Source: Deltaproteobacteria bacterium RIFCSPHIGHO2_01_FULL_43_49
GTDB taxonomy: Bacteria; UBA10199; SPLOWO2-01-44-7
NCBI GenBank assembly: GCA_001798075.1
Contig: MGRG01000005.1
Span: forward strand, 127,148-191,147
Reading direction: 5' to 3'
DNA length: 64,000 nt
Shown piece after piece: positions 45,387 through 53,392 of the stretch. Under the pieces are notes generated by a model that did no database searches, was not told where the DNA came from, and saw nothing but the letters and a program-made list of their open reading frames with translations. Position 1 is the first letter of the stretch, and every line of letters starts with the position of its first letter. The position numbers were made by a program, and so were the translations under genes.

Positions 45387-45923
45387 TTACTTCACTGCGT
45401 AGTTGAACTGAAAAAGATGGCGATCGACAACGGGACTATTTACCTCTTTTTTGTCCTTCACGCCACGGACCAAGTAGGTGAATTTTTGACCCTCAGTTTT
45501 GAGTGTCCAGGTGTTGTTCGGATCAATGTTGTTGTCGCACTTTTTGGCAGCGCGATCAGCACAGTTGATCTCGAAAGTTTTTTCGGCGTCTGTACCACCC
45601 TTTTTAGCATTGGCGGTATAGGTTGCCACTGACTTGCCAGCCGCATCGTATTCGGTTTGGACAAGTTTGGTTGGGGTGATTTTCCAAACCTCTTTTTCCC
45701 CACCCTTTGCCCCTTCCATTACGACGGTGACAATAACTTCATCACCTTTGACCTCTGTCATCCCCGTGAACTTTTTTCCTTTTAAGTCTGGGCTGACACT
45801 GTTGACTACTTTGCCTTCCCACTTGCCAGGTTTGAATTTAGCAATGTAGGAATCAGCTGCTTGGGCGCTCATTCCGAGGCCTAAAGCAACCCCTATAATT
45901 AATAAAATTTTCATGGATCTCAT
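45387..45923 (-). CDS. Small exported protein
   Basis: 178 residues with a signal peptide (KILLIIGVALGLGMSAQA, cleavage expected after AQA) and a mature part of about 150 residues that is strand-rich, with K and T-rich repeats (KFKPGKWEGKVVN, GKKFTGMTEVKGDEVIVTV) and two Cys that could form a disulfide. A periplasmic beta-barrel-like or lipocalin-like fold is plausible but not recognised. A very good ribosome-binding site (AAAGGAGG) precedes the ATG, so it may be well expressed. It has its own terminator and no operon partner. Confidence 0.7.
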   Translation of the reverse strand: MRSMKILLIIGVALGLGMSAQAADSYIAKFKPGKWEGKVVNSVSPDLKGKKFTGMTEVKGDEVIVTVVMEGAKGGEKEVWKITPTKLVQTEYDAAGKSVATYTANAKKGGTDAEKTFEINCADRAAKKCDNNIDPNNTWTLKTEGQKFTYLVRGVKDKKEVNSPVVDRHLFQFNYAVK

Positions 45924-46030
45924 AATGAAATCCTCCTTTCGGCGGCCGTTCTACTCTGTTTTAAAGGGGCGTCAAGCAACTTTTTATTGAAGACAAACGA
46001 TAAGTGAGTTAGGGAGATACCACAACCCCC

Positions 46031-46699
46031 ATGGCAGGTTCTTTAAACGTAACAAACGTTGTCCGCAAAACGGACCTCCTAGATGGCAAACAAGATAGGA
46101 CCTATCATGGTTTGTCACTACTTAATGGCGACTCCACCCCTAGTGTATGTAAATTCAAAGAGGACGCCGAAAAACAATTTAAAACAAAAATGGTTGAAAC
46201 TTATTTTAAAACGCGTTGGAACGCATTTATTCCTGTGAATTGCAATGGGTTGTTAGAAAAATTGGATAGGTTGGCAAACATAATCAATAAAATGCCGATC
46301 AATCGTCTTTATGCAAGATTTTGGGTAGAGAAGCTAGGACAGCCTCAAGGAGAATTTCGCAAGGGAGAGGTCTATGCCTTTCAGATAGTCGATCATATGA
46401 TCCTTTCTTTATTATTGGGGGTGGGGCTTTCTACTCAAACCTTTCCGGAACTATTTGACCGAATTGCCTTTGATGAATATCCGCAGTATGTTCGTTTCAT
46501 GGGTCGTTTAATCAATCGCCCTGAAATTGTGAATCCAGATATCAAAAGCAGAGAGGGTGCATTCCGGATTTTTGAGGAGCAAGGAAGAAAATATGGCTTT
46601 GACACAGCTGCTTTTAAAGGGGAACAACCCCAAAAGAACCCTCCCGAAAAGCCAGCAATTCTCCCCGTCTCTTGCGCACCAGGTACGCAGTGTATTTGA
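46031..46699 (+). CDS. Unrecognised protein
   Basis: 222 residues, no family recognised. The sequence is mostly helical and charged, with scattered aromatic residues (FWVEKLGQPQGEFRKGEVYA). The C-terminal 30 residues are Pro-rich and end with two Cys (SCAPGTQCI). There is no signal peptide and no good ribosome-binding site before the ATG. Its stop codon touches the end of the convergent ATPase gene, where the copied tail of glutaryl-CoA dehydrogenase also begins. Expression is uncertain. Confidence 0.5.
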   Translation: MAGSLNVTNVVRKTDLLDGKQDRTYHGLSLLNGDSTPSVCKFKEDAEKQFKTKMVETYFKTRWNAFIPVNCNGLLEKLDRLANIINKMPINRLYARFWVEKLGQPQGEFRKGEVYAFQIVDHMILSLLLGVGLSTQTFPELFDRIAFDEYPQYVRFMGRLINRPEIVNPDIKSREGAFRIFEEQGRKYGFDTAAFKGEQPQKNPPEKPAILPVSCAPGTQCI

Positions 46700-46742
46700 T
46701 TATTTATAAGCAGCAATGCCGGTGATGTCTTCGCCCAATATT
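46699..46742. repeat. Copy of the gcdH gene tail at the end of the ATPase gene
   Basis: These 44 bases match 49186-49229 at 38 positions. They encode the last residues of the ATPase, LGEDITGIAAYK and stop, against LGEDITGIPAYK and stop in the acyl-CoA dehydrogenase; most differences are silent. Confidence 0.85.
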
Positions 46743-47989
46743 CCAAAAAGCCACCAGTCAGGAATGGCAACTACTTTTTCAGAAATGGAAAGTATCTTTT
46801 CGCCAGGGTAGATAATATACCCCCTTTTGATATCAGGGGAGTCCTCCAAAAATGAGTGGAGGCCGGTTGTGTCACGACGGCTAATTTTCTTAGCCCACTT
46901 TATTTCAAAAGGTAAAATTCCCGAATTGGTTTGAAGAACAACGTCGACCTCTGCCTTATCTTGCGTTCGCCATGTAAAATATTCCGCAGTTAGCCCGTTG
47001 TTTGCGATCGTTTTTTTAATTTCGTTAAAAATAAACGCTTCATAGATGCTTCCAATGAGCGAATTTTCTTGTGCAGCTTGTAGGGAAAAACGACTTCCCA
47101 AAGAGATGTGCAACAGAAGGGTGTCGTTAACATACAGCTTGGGCTGTTTTGCAAGCCTTTTGATCGGGTTTCGTACAAAAAGATTGAGGAGATCTATGAC
47201 CATCATGGCAATGAGTTGATGGGCATAACTCGTTATAGTTGGTTGGCTAGCGCCAATGATTGTAGCCACTTTGTTGGCATTGAGACTTTTTCCGTTTTGG
47301 GAAAACAACATGCGGGCAGCGCGTTCAAATGAGGACACTTCACGAATACCGAATTGTTCCATAACAAGAGGGAGAATATAGGTGTGGAGATAATCGTTAC
47401 CCCATTGAATTTTAGATTCTGTGTCTGTGGCAAAAGATGGCGCTGGATATCCTCCCCAAAGAAGTCTTTCTTCGCGACTTCTTTCAATTTCGACTAGTGA
47501 ACCACCAACTAAACGATTTGGAATTTCCCCTTCTTCCATGAGTGTTATCAATCCAGGCATTGCCTTTTTGCCTTCCAGCTCTTGCCAGGAAAAAGGATAA
47601 ATGGGCAAAAGATGAACACGCCCCGCGAGCGATTCTTTAATTCGATTTAAAAGAAGATAGTTTCCTGAATTGGCAAGACAGATACCCGTTGGGTTGGGAT
47701 CATAGTGGTCGACCAAAATTTTGACAGCGCTGAAGATTTCAGGAACTTTTGCCGCCTCGTCAATGAAAAGATATTTGCCGGGCTGGTAGTATCGTTTGAG
47801 GTAAGCGACCGGATCTTTTGCAACCTCTTCTCGAACCAGGGGATCGTCAAACGAAAGATAAGTCCCTGGGGATGCCTGCAAAATTTGTTTTAGAAGATAT
47901 GATTTGCCAACTTGTCTTGGGCCCAAGAGAGCAACGCACCTCCACGTTTGGAGACTTTTAATGAGATGAGATTGAATTTGACGGTACAC
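46700..47989 (-). CDS. AAA_14/DUF4143-family ATPase with foreign tail
   Basis: 429 residues. Walker A is in ALLGPRQVGKSYLLKQIL, Walker B in YLFIDEAAKVPEIF, and the C-terminal DUF4143 (restriction-endonuclease-like) part has EVDVVLQTNSGILPFEIKWAKK. Such ATPases are widespread in bacteria, often mobile, and their role is not settled. The family normally ends near VAIPDWWLFG; the last 13 residues, ILGEDITGIAAYK, are those of the acyl-CoA dehydrogenase encoded 2.5 kb upstream. The protein thus appears to run into a copied gene tail. Confidence 0.88.
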   Translation of the reverse strand: MYRQIQSHLIKSLQTWRCVALLGPRQVGKSYLLKQILQASPGTYLSFDDPLVREEVAKDPVAYLKRYYQPGKYLFIDEAAKVPEIFSAVKILVDHYDPNPTGICLANSGNYLLLNRIKESLAGRVHLLPIYPFSWQELEGKKAMPGLITLMEEGEIPNRLVGGSLVEIERSREERLLWGGYPAPSFATDTESKIQWGNDYLHTYILPLVMEQFGIREVSSFERAARMLFSQNGKSLNANKVATIIGASQPTITSYAHQLIAMMVIDLLNLFVRNPIKRLAKQPKLYVNDTLLLHISLGSRFSLQAAQENSLIGSIYEAFIFNEIKKTIANNGLTAEYFTWRTQDKAEVDVVLQTNSGILPFEIKWAKKISRRDTTGLHSFLEDSPDIKRGYIIYPGEKILSISEKVVAIPDWWLFGILGEDITGIAAYK

Positions 47990-48050
47990 TAGCCATAAAA
48001 TAACACATATAACTTAATTTTCAAGCTTTATTTTAAATTTATAATGATTA

Positions 48051-49187
48051 CTATGAAGGAAAGCCGATGGCTTGGCTGTGTGCGATTAAAAAGGTCCGGA
48101 GCCATTGTCTATATGCACTCATTTTACCAGAGGGGAGGAAAACTAAGAGGCAACTTTCATTTTGTGAGAAAGGCCTCCCCAGATAAAAGAATGAGCCTTC
48201 AGGTGAGCGGTACGAGAATTCATAGGTTTCGTTGCTTCGATTTTTCTTTGCATCCAAAACCCGTTTTCTTTCACCTTCAAGATCAAAACCTGTTGTTGTA
48301 ACTAGATTTGGCAGCGACTCATCCATAAATCTGGCAAGAGCAGCATGTGCTCGTGCTTGAAAAAATCTTATGCCATCAGAAGATGAAAGCTTTGGACCGA
48401 AAATAACGGATAGGTGTATAACACCAGGATTGAGCCAAGATCTCCTTTCTGAAAACACTTTTAGTTGGAGATGCTCCGAAAACTCGACTTCAAACCCTTT
48501 GTCTTCTTTTTGTTCCATTACAGAATTCAAAACTTGGTCAACTCTTCCTGAGCCAGCAAGCACAATTAACATTTCTTCCATTGTTGAAACTTTTTGAATT
48601 TTTTCTCGATCACCAATAGCCATCAATACTCCATTACCACTCGAAGAACTGATACCAAGCTCCAAAACTCTTTGCAGTTTATCTGCTAATGCAATCTTCT
48701 CATCACTATTTATTGGGGATTCAGTACGAAAACGCTGCTCACACAAACGTTCCATTTTCCACGCTGTCTGATAAGGGTGAGTCCATAATCGAGTTCTAAT
48801 TATTTTAACCGTATCGCGCGCTTCTGTTAAACGCCCACTTTTTATTAGTCCGAAGAGTCGGAGAACATCAGGGGCAAAGTCTAATTCCTTGCCAGCATAT
48901 AGTCTCGCCACATCACCATGAAGAGAGGCTGCAACAATACCGACGTCTAAAAGCTCCTCTGTTGTTTCCGGCAAAGTAGTTGGAGGAGGGAGTCCTAAAA
49001 GGATACGCATGGAGTTTGCAAAGGGACCAACATTCATGCGGCTTCCAAACCATATCACCTTTGTGTTTGCAAGGTTTTTAATAAGTTTTTTGGAAAATGG
49101 GTGGGTGACAGCCGCGATGGGTCCGAGGGGCCCCTTTTTGGGGAGACGGACCCAAGCGGCTGGCAGGCCCCACCATTTTTCACTCAT
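48051..49187 (-). CDS. Unrecognised protein of the ATPase cassette
   Basis: 378 residues, not recognised. The first 60 residues are basic and Pro and Gly-rich with several Trp; residues about 90-180 are helical (GVLRLFGLIKSGR-like helical repeats, possibly TPR-like) and the last 150 residues are strand-rich, with NPGVIHLSVIFGPK and a Ser-rich segment. There is no signal peptide. Its ATG overlaps the stop of glutaryl-CoA dehydrogenase (TAATG), so it is probably translated by coupling to that gene. It is followed after 61 bp by the AAA_14 ATPase; both lie between two copies of the dehydrogenase gene tail. Confidence 0.6.
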   Translation of the reverse strand: MSEKWWGLPAAWVRLPKKGPLGPIAAVTHPFSKKLIKNLANTKVIWFGSRMNVGPFANSMRILLGLPPPTTLPETTEELLDVGIVAASLHGDVARLYAGKELDFAPDVLRLFGLIKSGRLTEARDTVKIIRTRLWTHPYQTAWKMERLCEQRFRTESPINSDEKIALADKLQRVLELGISSSSGNGVLMAIGDREKIQKVSTMEEMLIVLAGSGRVDQVLNSVMEQKEDKGFEVEFSEHLQLKVFSERRSWLNPGVIHLSVIFGPKLSSSDGIRFFQARAHAALARFMDESLPNLVTTTGFDLEGERKRVLDAKKNRSNETYEFSYRSPEGSFFYLGRPFSQNESCLLVFLPSGKMSAYRQWLRTFLIAHSQAIGFPS

Positions 49188-49229
49188 TATTTATAAGCTG
49201 GGATGCCGGTGATATCTTCTCCCAATACT
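49186..49229. repeat. Resident 3' end of gcdH, copied at 46699
   Basis: The last 13 codons of the acyl-CoA dehydrogenase gene plus the start of the next gene, repeated at 46699-46742 (38 of 44 bases). The two cassette genes lie between the copies. Confidence 0.85.
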
Positions 49230-50380
49230 AAGGTATGGATTTCGTGGGTTCCTTCGTAGGTGTAAACACTTTCAATATTCATCATGTGGCGAATGACTGG
49301 ATATTCATCCAAAATTCCGTTGGCCCCTAAAATTTCTCTAGCAAGATGTGTGATGTGACGGGCGATGGCACAATTATTCATCTTACACATTGAAACTTGT
49401 TCGGGGCGCATTTTTCCAGAATCTTTGAGCCGACCAAGTTGAAGGGCTAGCAATTGACCTTTTGTAATTTCCGTTAACATCTCCGCTAATTTTTTTTGTG
49501 TCAGTTGAAAAGCCCCAATCGGTTTATCAAACTGGATTCTTGTTTTGGAATATTCAACAGCCGCTTCATAGCAAGCCATTGCAAGTCCAAGAGCACCCCA
49601 AGCAATGCCGTAGCGTGCTTGTGTGAGGCAGTTTAAGGGGGCTTTGAGTCCTTCCGCTTTGGGAAGACGATTTTCTTCGGGAACTTCTACATCTTCTAAA
49701 ACAAGTTCCGAAGTAACAGAAGCTCTCAGGCTGAATTTTCCCTTTGTTTCGGGGGCTGAAAAACCCTTCGCCCCCTTTTCAACCAAAAACCCATTGATCT
49801 TTCCCGCTTCATTTTTGGCCCAAACGACGGCTACATCGGCAATCGTTCCATTTGTAATCCACATCTTGGCCCCATTCAGAATCCATTTCCCGCCGTGCCC
49901 TGAAGCCGAAGGGTTTTTCTTCTTGGCTTTAGTCAACATTCCCGCAGGGTTGGAACCAAAGTCGGGTTCAGTCAGTCCAAAGCAACCAATGGCTTTTCCA
50001 CTGGCCAGCTTTGGCAGCCATTTTTTCTTTTGCTCTTCGGAGCCATAAGTAAAAATGGGATACATCACCAACCCCCCCTGAACGGAGGCGGCAGAGCGCA
50101 TGCTGGAATCACCCCGCTCCAACTCCTGCATCAGCAACCCATAAGCAACATTGTTTAAACCGGCACAGCCATATTCTTGTGGAAGTGTAGCCCCCAAAAA
50201 TCCAAGAGACCCCATTTTTGGGAGGATCTCTTTTGGAAACGTAGCCTCTCGATGATGTTTTATAATGATGGGAAGGATTTCTTTCTCTGTAAAATCTCTT
50301 GCCGCGTGCTGGACTTGAATCTCTTCTTCTGTTAGCAGAGACGAAATGTTCAAAAAATCAGTACAGTTGAGTTGTGCCAT
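49187..50380 (-). CDS. gcdH: Glutaryl-CoA dehydrogenase (acyl-CoA dehydrogenase family)
   Basis: 397 residues. The acyl-CoA dehydrogenase fold is clear, and many residues match the glutaryl-CoA type: MRSAASVQGGLVMYPIFTYG, GCFGLTEPDFGSNPAGM, MWITNGTIADVAVVWAK, FSLRASVTS and ARYGIAWGALG. The catalytic Glu sits in VYTYEGTHEIHTLVLG. It oxidises and decarboxylates glutaryl-CoA to crotonyl-CoA with FAD, in lysine and tryptophan degradation; lysine genes lie within 6 kb. Its 5' end overlaps the start of the divergent Wzi-like gene by 35 bp, and its stop overlaps the next gene's ATG. Confidence 0.9.
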   Translation of the reverse strand: MAQLNCTDFLNISSLLTEEEIQVQHAARDFTEKEILPIIIKHHREATFPKEILPKMGSLGFLGATLPQEYGCAGLNNVAYGLLMQELERGDSSMRSAASVQGGLVMYPIFTYGSEEQKKKWLPKLASGKAIGCFGLTEPDFGSNPAGMLTKAKKKNPSASGHGGKWILNGAKMWITNGTIADVAVVWAKNEAGKINGFLVEKGAKGFSAPETKGKFSLRASVTSELVLEDVEVPEENRLPKAEGLKAPLNCLTQARYGIAWGALGLAMACYEAAVEYSKTRIQFDKPIGAFQLTQKKLAEMLTEITKGQLLALQLGRLKDSGKMRPEQVSMCKMNNCAIARHITHLAREILGANGILDEYPVIRHMMNIESVYTYEGTHEIHTLVLGEDITGIPAYK

Positions 50381-51992
50381 AAAATTTTTCTACGCCATTG
50401 TTTTGCTTTTGCCAAGCCTATCTTTTGCCTCTTTGAATGTTTCTATCGTAGAGGAACCGCAAATCTACCGCGCCATCGATCAACTCATTTCCCTTCGATT
50501 AATTGATAAGGTCATTTTGGGTCATAAGCCTTGGTCTAGATCAGAAGCAGCAAGACTTATTAAAGAAGCCCAAGAAAACATTTCCAGAATTGAAGATGTG
50601 GAAGTCGAAGTTGAGGCAAGGAGAGTCCTAAAATATCTATCCAGAGAGTTTAAAAAAGAATTGGAAGAAGATTTTTCTTTTAAGCTTTCTCCTTTTTCCA
50701 AGATCAATCTCGAATATTTGTTTTTAGACAGCCCCTTTAGGAAAGTGGCCCCTGTTAGCACGGGAGGTGGCGACCAAATTGATGCCTTTATTAACCCCCT
50801 CGTTTCGCATCAGTTAGGAAGAAATTTTGCAGACACACACAATGGTTTTATGGAGACAAGACATGAAATTGAGCTTGGACGTTATTTTTCGATTGCCGGA
50901 AATACAACATTCTTAGCGCGTACAGGCAAACAAACTTCCGATGAAGTCAATTTGAGATTTGATGAACTTTATCTAAGGAGCGAATTCAAAAATATAGGAG
51001 TTCAGTTTGGAAGAGATATTTTGGCATGGGGTCAAGGCAGTCTTGGCGGCTTGATCCATTCCACAAACGCAACCCCGTTGGACATGTTCAAAATATCCAA
51101 TATTCATCCCTTTTATTATCCTTGGATTTTCAAACATCTGGGCCCTTCGCAAATCAGTTTTTATTTTTCTGTTTTGGAAGAGAGTAGAGATCGCCCACAC
51201 CCCTACATGGTGGGTTACAAATTTTCTTTCCGGCCTTTGAAAAATTTTGAGTTTGGATTTACAAACGCTATCCTATCAGGAGGAGAGGGTGGTTCCCCTG
51301 CATCGGCGGGACAAAGGCTGGCCGATGTTTTCGGGTTTTTGGGTAACGGTTTTGGATCGGACCCCAATATTTCAAACAGGGTCGGCGGTTTTGATTTTGC
51401 CTTGCGGATTCCTCCGTTGCGCGGCGCCAAACTTTATTATGAGGTTTTGTTTGAAGATCTGTTGCCTCCTGGACATTGGAATACGATGTTTCTCGATGAG
51501 GCAATCCACCAAGCAGGCATTCTCTTTGGCCGATTAAACAAAACAGGAACGCAGAGCTTAAGGCTTGAATACCAGCATTCAGGCTATAGACCCTATCGAC
51601 ATGCTCAGTATACGTCGGGTTGGACACGTAATGAAAAAATTATGGGAAGTGAATTGGGCCCTGATGCCGATGGCCTTTTAATTGAGTTTGAAAGTCAGCC
51701 CACTTTTGATTTTGCACAGCGACACTCGATTGCTGCAGAGGTCAGGGATAGTGATTTGTTTGCACTCCTAAACAATGCAACGGTTGTCAGAAAAACCCAG
51801 GACAATCCTTCTGAAAAAAGATTTCGCTGGATGAGCTCTTTTGATCTCCATCACAATCCAAAAGTAAGTTGGAATCTCTCGTTTGGCTATGAAAGGGTTT
51901 ATGGGTTTAATTTCGTACCGGGCCGGAATATCAATAATTTTCTCGTAGGGCTCAAAATGACTATGCGTCCCTGGCAGAAGTCTTACTTTTAG
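50346..51992 (+). CDS. Wzi-like capsule-assembly outer-membrane protein
   Basis: 548 residues. The signal peptide (KFFYAIVLLLPSLSFA) is followed by a helical N-terminal domain (about 35-125) and a beta-barrel. GVQFGRDILAWGQGSLGGLI and IHSTNATPLDMFKISNIHPF are the Wzi-family motif, together with the many strand pairs up to LVGLKMTMRPWQKSYF with a C-terminal aromatic, as expected for an outer-membrane barrel. Wzi proteins bind capsule polysaccharide at the cell surface. The start is uncertain because the ATG lies 35 bp inside the divergent gcdH; a TTG at 50368 is possible. The last 32 bp overlap the flippase gene. Confidence 0.8.
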   Translation: MFKKSVQLSCAIKFFYAIVLLLPSLSFASLNVSIVEEPQIYRAIDQLISLRLIDKVILGHKPWSRSEAARLIKEAQENISRIEDVEVEVEARRVLKYLSREFKKELEEDFSFKLSPFSKINLEYLFLDSPFRKVAPVSTGGGDQIDAFINPLVSHQLGRNFADTHNGFMETRHEIELGRYFSIAGNTTFLARTGKQTSDEVNLRFDELYLRSEFKNIGVQFGRDILAWGQGSLGGLIHSTNATPLDMFKISNIHPFYYPWIFKHLGPSQISFYFSVLEESRDRPHPYMVGYKFSFRPLKNFEFGFTNAILSGGEGGSPASAGQRLADVFGFLGNGFGSDPNISNRVGGFDFALRIPPLRGAKLYYEVLFEDLLPPGHWNTMFLDEAIHQAGILFGRLNKTGTQSLRLEYQHSGYRPYRHAQYTSGWTRNEKIMGSELGPDADGLLIEFESQPTFDFAQRHSIAAEVRDSDLFALLNNATVVRKTQDNPSEKRFRWMSSFDLHHNPKVSWNLSFGYERVYGFNFVPGRNINNFLVGLKMTMRPWQKSYF

Positions 51993-52959
51993 TTTGACCA
52001 AAACTGACCAATGCGAGGCCGAGCAGTGCCCACACAATATCTCGAGAACGCCTGATGGCAGCCAGGGCAAGCCCCAATCCGGCCGATCCCAACATAATTT
52101 CAGCAGCCAGCACAAAACCCCCTTCTTGGCTGCCAATATGGCCGGGAATAAAAAAGAGGGTTGAGGTAACAAGCAACATCGAGGCTTCAATCACTATTGC
52201 TTGAGGAATGGTTATCTGTGCCCCAAGAAAAGCAGCAGATAACCAAACAGTGGTTGCACCGAGCAGCCACTCGCCGAGGGTCAAACCAATCGACAAAAGA
52301 AAGCGAAGGCGCTCTGATTTGTAAAAGAGCTCTAAATGATTTTCTACATTATGGAGGGATTGAACAGCTCGGAACAAGCGACTCGAAGATTTTCCACCCC
52401 ATTTTCTTTCCAGTTTAGAAACAAGTCCAAGCTGCTGGAGGAAAACAAAAGTCAAAACCGCAAGCGTGAAGAGAGCTAAAATTGTACTAGCCAGCCCCAG
52501 CCAGGGTTGCGGCAAGAGACCTCTCCAGATTGTTAATGCCAGGGCAAGCCCCACAAAAAGGACAACAGCTAGGGCATCGGTTGTACGGGTAAGAACGAGA
52601 GAGGCAACGGCTTCTTGGTAAGAAATGCCATGACGACGCTTGAGAAGAACTGCCTTCAAAGGCTCACCACCGAAAAGTCCAAGCGGGGTTGTAAATTCCA
52701 ATGTGGCGGCTATTGCGGAGAGTCGCCAAAGTTTCACCACCCAAGAGAAATTGAAAGGAGCTTGTCTTAAAGTAAACAACCAAGAGCCCGCTTCGCCTAG
52801 CGAAGAGGTAAAGAAAATAACTAAAAGAATTCCACCATCCAAAAAATCGAGTTGACGCAGTAAAAGAACGACTTCCGATAAGTTAGCCCTCAGCAGAGCA
52901 ACACTTAATAAAATTATTCCTAAAAGTAGGATAAAGAGAAGGCGGAGCTTGTTTTTCAC
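51961..52959 (-). CDS. Lysylphosphatidylglycerol synthase-like flippase (UPF0104)
   Basis: About 332 residues with seven to eight membrane helices. The family pattern (LPG synthase transmembrane region/AglD-like) shows in FTTPLGLFGGEPLKAVLL, ASLVLTRTTDAL and FFIPGHIGSQEGGFVLAA. Such proteins move or attach lipid-linked groups in the inner membrane; the substrate is unknown. The GTG at 52959 is the only start before the first helix that does not run through the tRNA gene, and it directly follows the CCA of tRNA-Leu, leaving no leader if the tRNA is cut out. It shares the secG operon. Confidence 0.85.
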   Translation of the reverse strand: MKNKLRLLFILLLGIILLSVALLRANLSEVVLLLRQLDFLDGGILLVIFFTSSLGEAGSWLFTLRQAPFNFSWVVKLWRLSAIAATLEFTTPLGLFGGEPLKAVLLKRRHGISYQEAVASLVLTRTTDALAVVLFVGLALALTIWRGLLPQPWLGLASTILALFTLAVLTFVFLQQLGLVSKLERKWGGKSSSRLFRAVQSLHNVENHLELFYKSERLRFLLSIGLTLGEWLLGATTVWLSAAFLGAQITIPQAIVIEASMLLVTSTLFFIPGHIGSQEGGFVLAAEIMLGSAGLGLALAAIRRSRDIVWALLGLALVSFGQTKSKTSARDA

Positions 52960-53044
52960 TGGTGCCCAGGGCGGGACTCGAACCCGCAAGAGTTTCCCCA
53001 CAGGATCCTTAGTCCTGCGCGTATACCAATTCCGCCACCTGGGC
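52960..53044 (-). tRNA. tRNA-Leu, anticodon AAG
   Basis: 85 nt with CCA encoded. Acceptor GCCCAGG/CCTGGGC, D arm GCG/CGC, anticodon stem CAGGA/TCCTG with loop CTAAGGA, so anticodon AAG (leucine CUU), a 13-nt variable arm and T arm GCGGG/CCCGC. All stems pair. It begins three bases after the stop of secG and its CCA ends at the base before the flippase GTG, so it must be processed from a protein transcript. Confidence 0.95.
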
Positions 53045-53047
53045 TTG

Positions 53048-53380
53048 TTATTGTGCCCCTTCCTTTTTTTCCTCCCCACTTGTGGGGGAGGAAGTAGGTG
53101 GGGGGGAGACTTGCATTTCAACAGGAACTTTTCCGATCACCGATTCGGTCCCTTTTTCTTGACCAATTTTAGAGAGCCACACAGAGGTCAATAAAAAGAT
53201 GACAGAAACGACAATCGTCATTTTATTTAAGAAGGTTGCCGGCCCTCTCCCACCGAAAACAGTTTGAGAACTCCCGCCAAAAACAGCCCCGATGTCAGCC
53301 CCTTTACCTGCTTGAAGCAAGATGATGCCAATCAAAAATAAACAGATAAAAACATGTAAGACAACAGCAATGGTATCCAT
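53048..53380 (-). CDS. secG: Protein-export membrane protein SecG
   Basis: 110 residues with two membrane helices (about 4-25 and 55-73) and the conserved linker GKGADIGAVFGGSSQTVFGGRG between them, the SecG signature. It assists SecYE-SecA-dependent protein export. The C-terminal 35 residues are Pro, Ser, Glu and Lys-rich, longer than in E. coli SecG. It follows tpiA after 12 bp, as in many bacteria, and the stop lies three bases before tRNA-Leu. Confidence 0.95.
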   Translation of the reverse strand: MDTIAVVLHVFICLFLIGIILLQAGKGADIGAVFGGSSQTVFGGRGPATFLNKMTIVVSVIFLLTSVWLSKIGQEKGTESVIGKVPVEMQVSPPPTSSPTSGEEKKEGAQ

Positions 53381-53392
53381 AAACTCTCCTTA

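Noticed and set aside
51961-53121. Flippase starting at 53121, through the tRNA gene
   Set aside because: The first 54 codons translate tRNA-Leu in the sense direction; the membrane protein begins after the tRNA.
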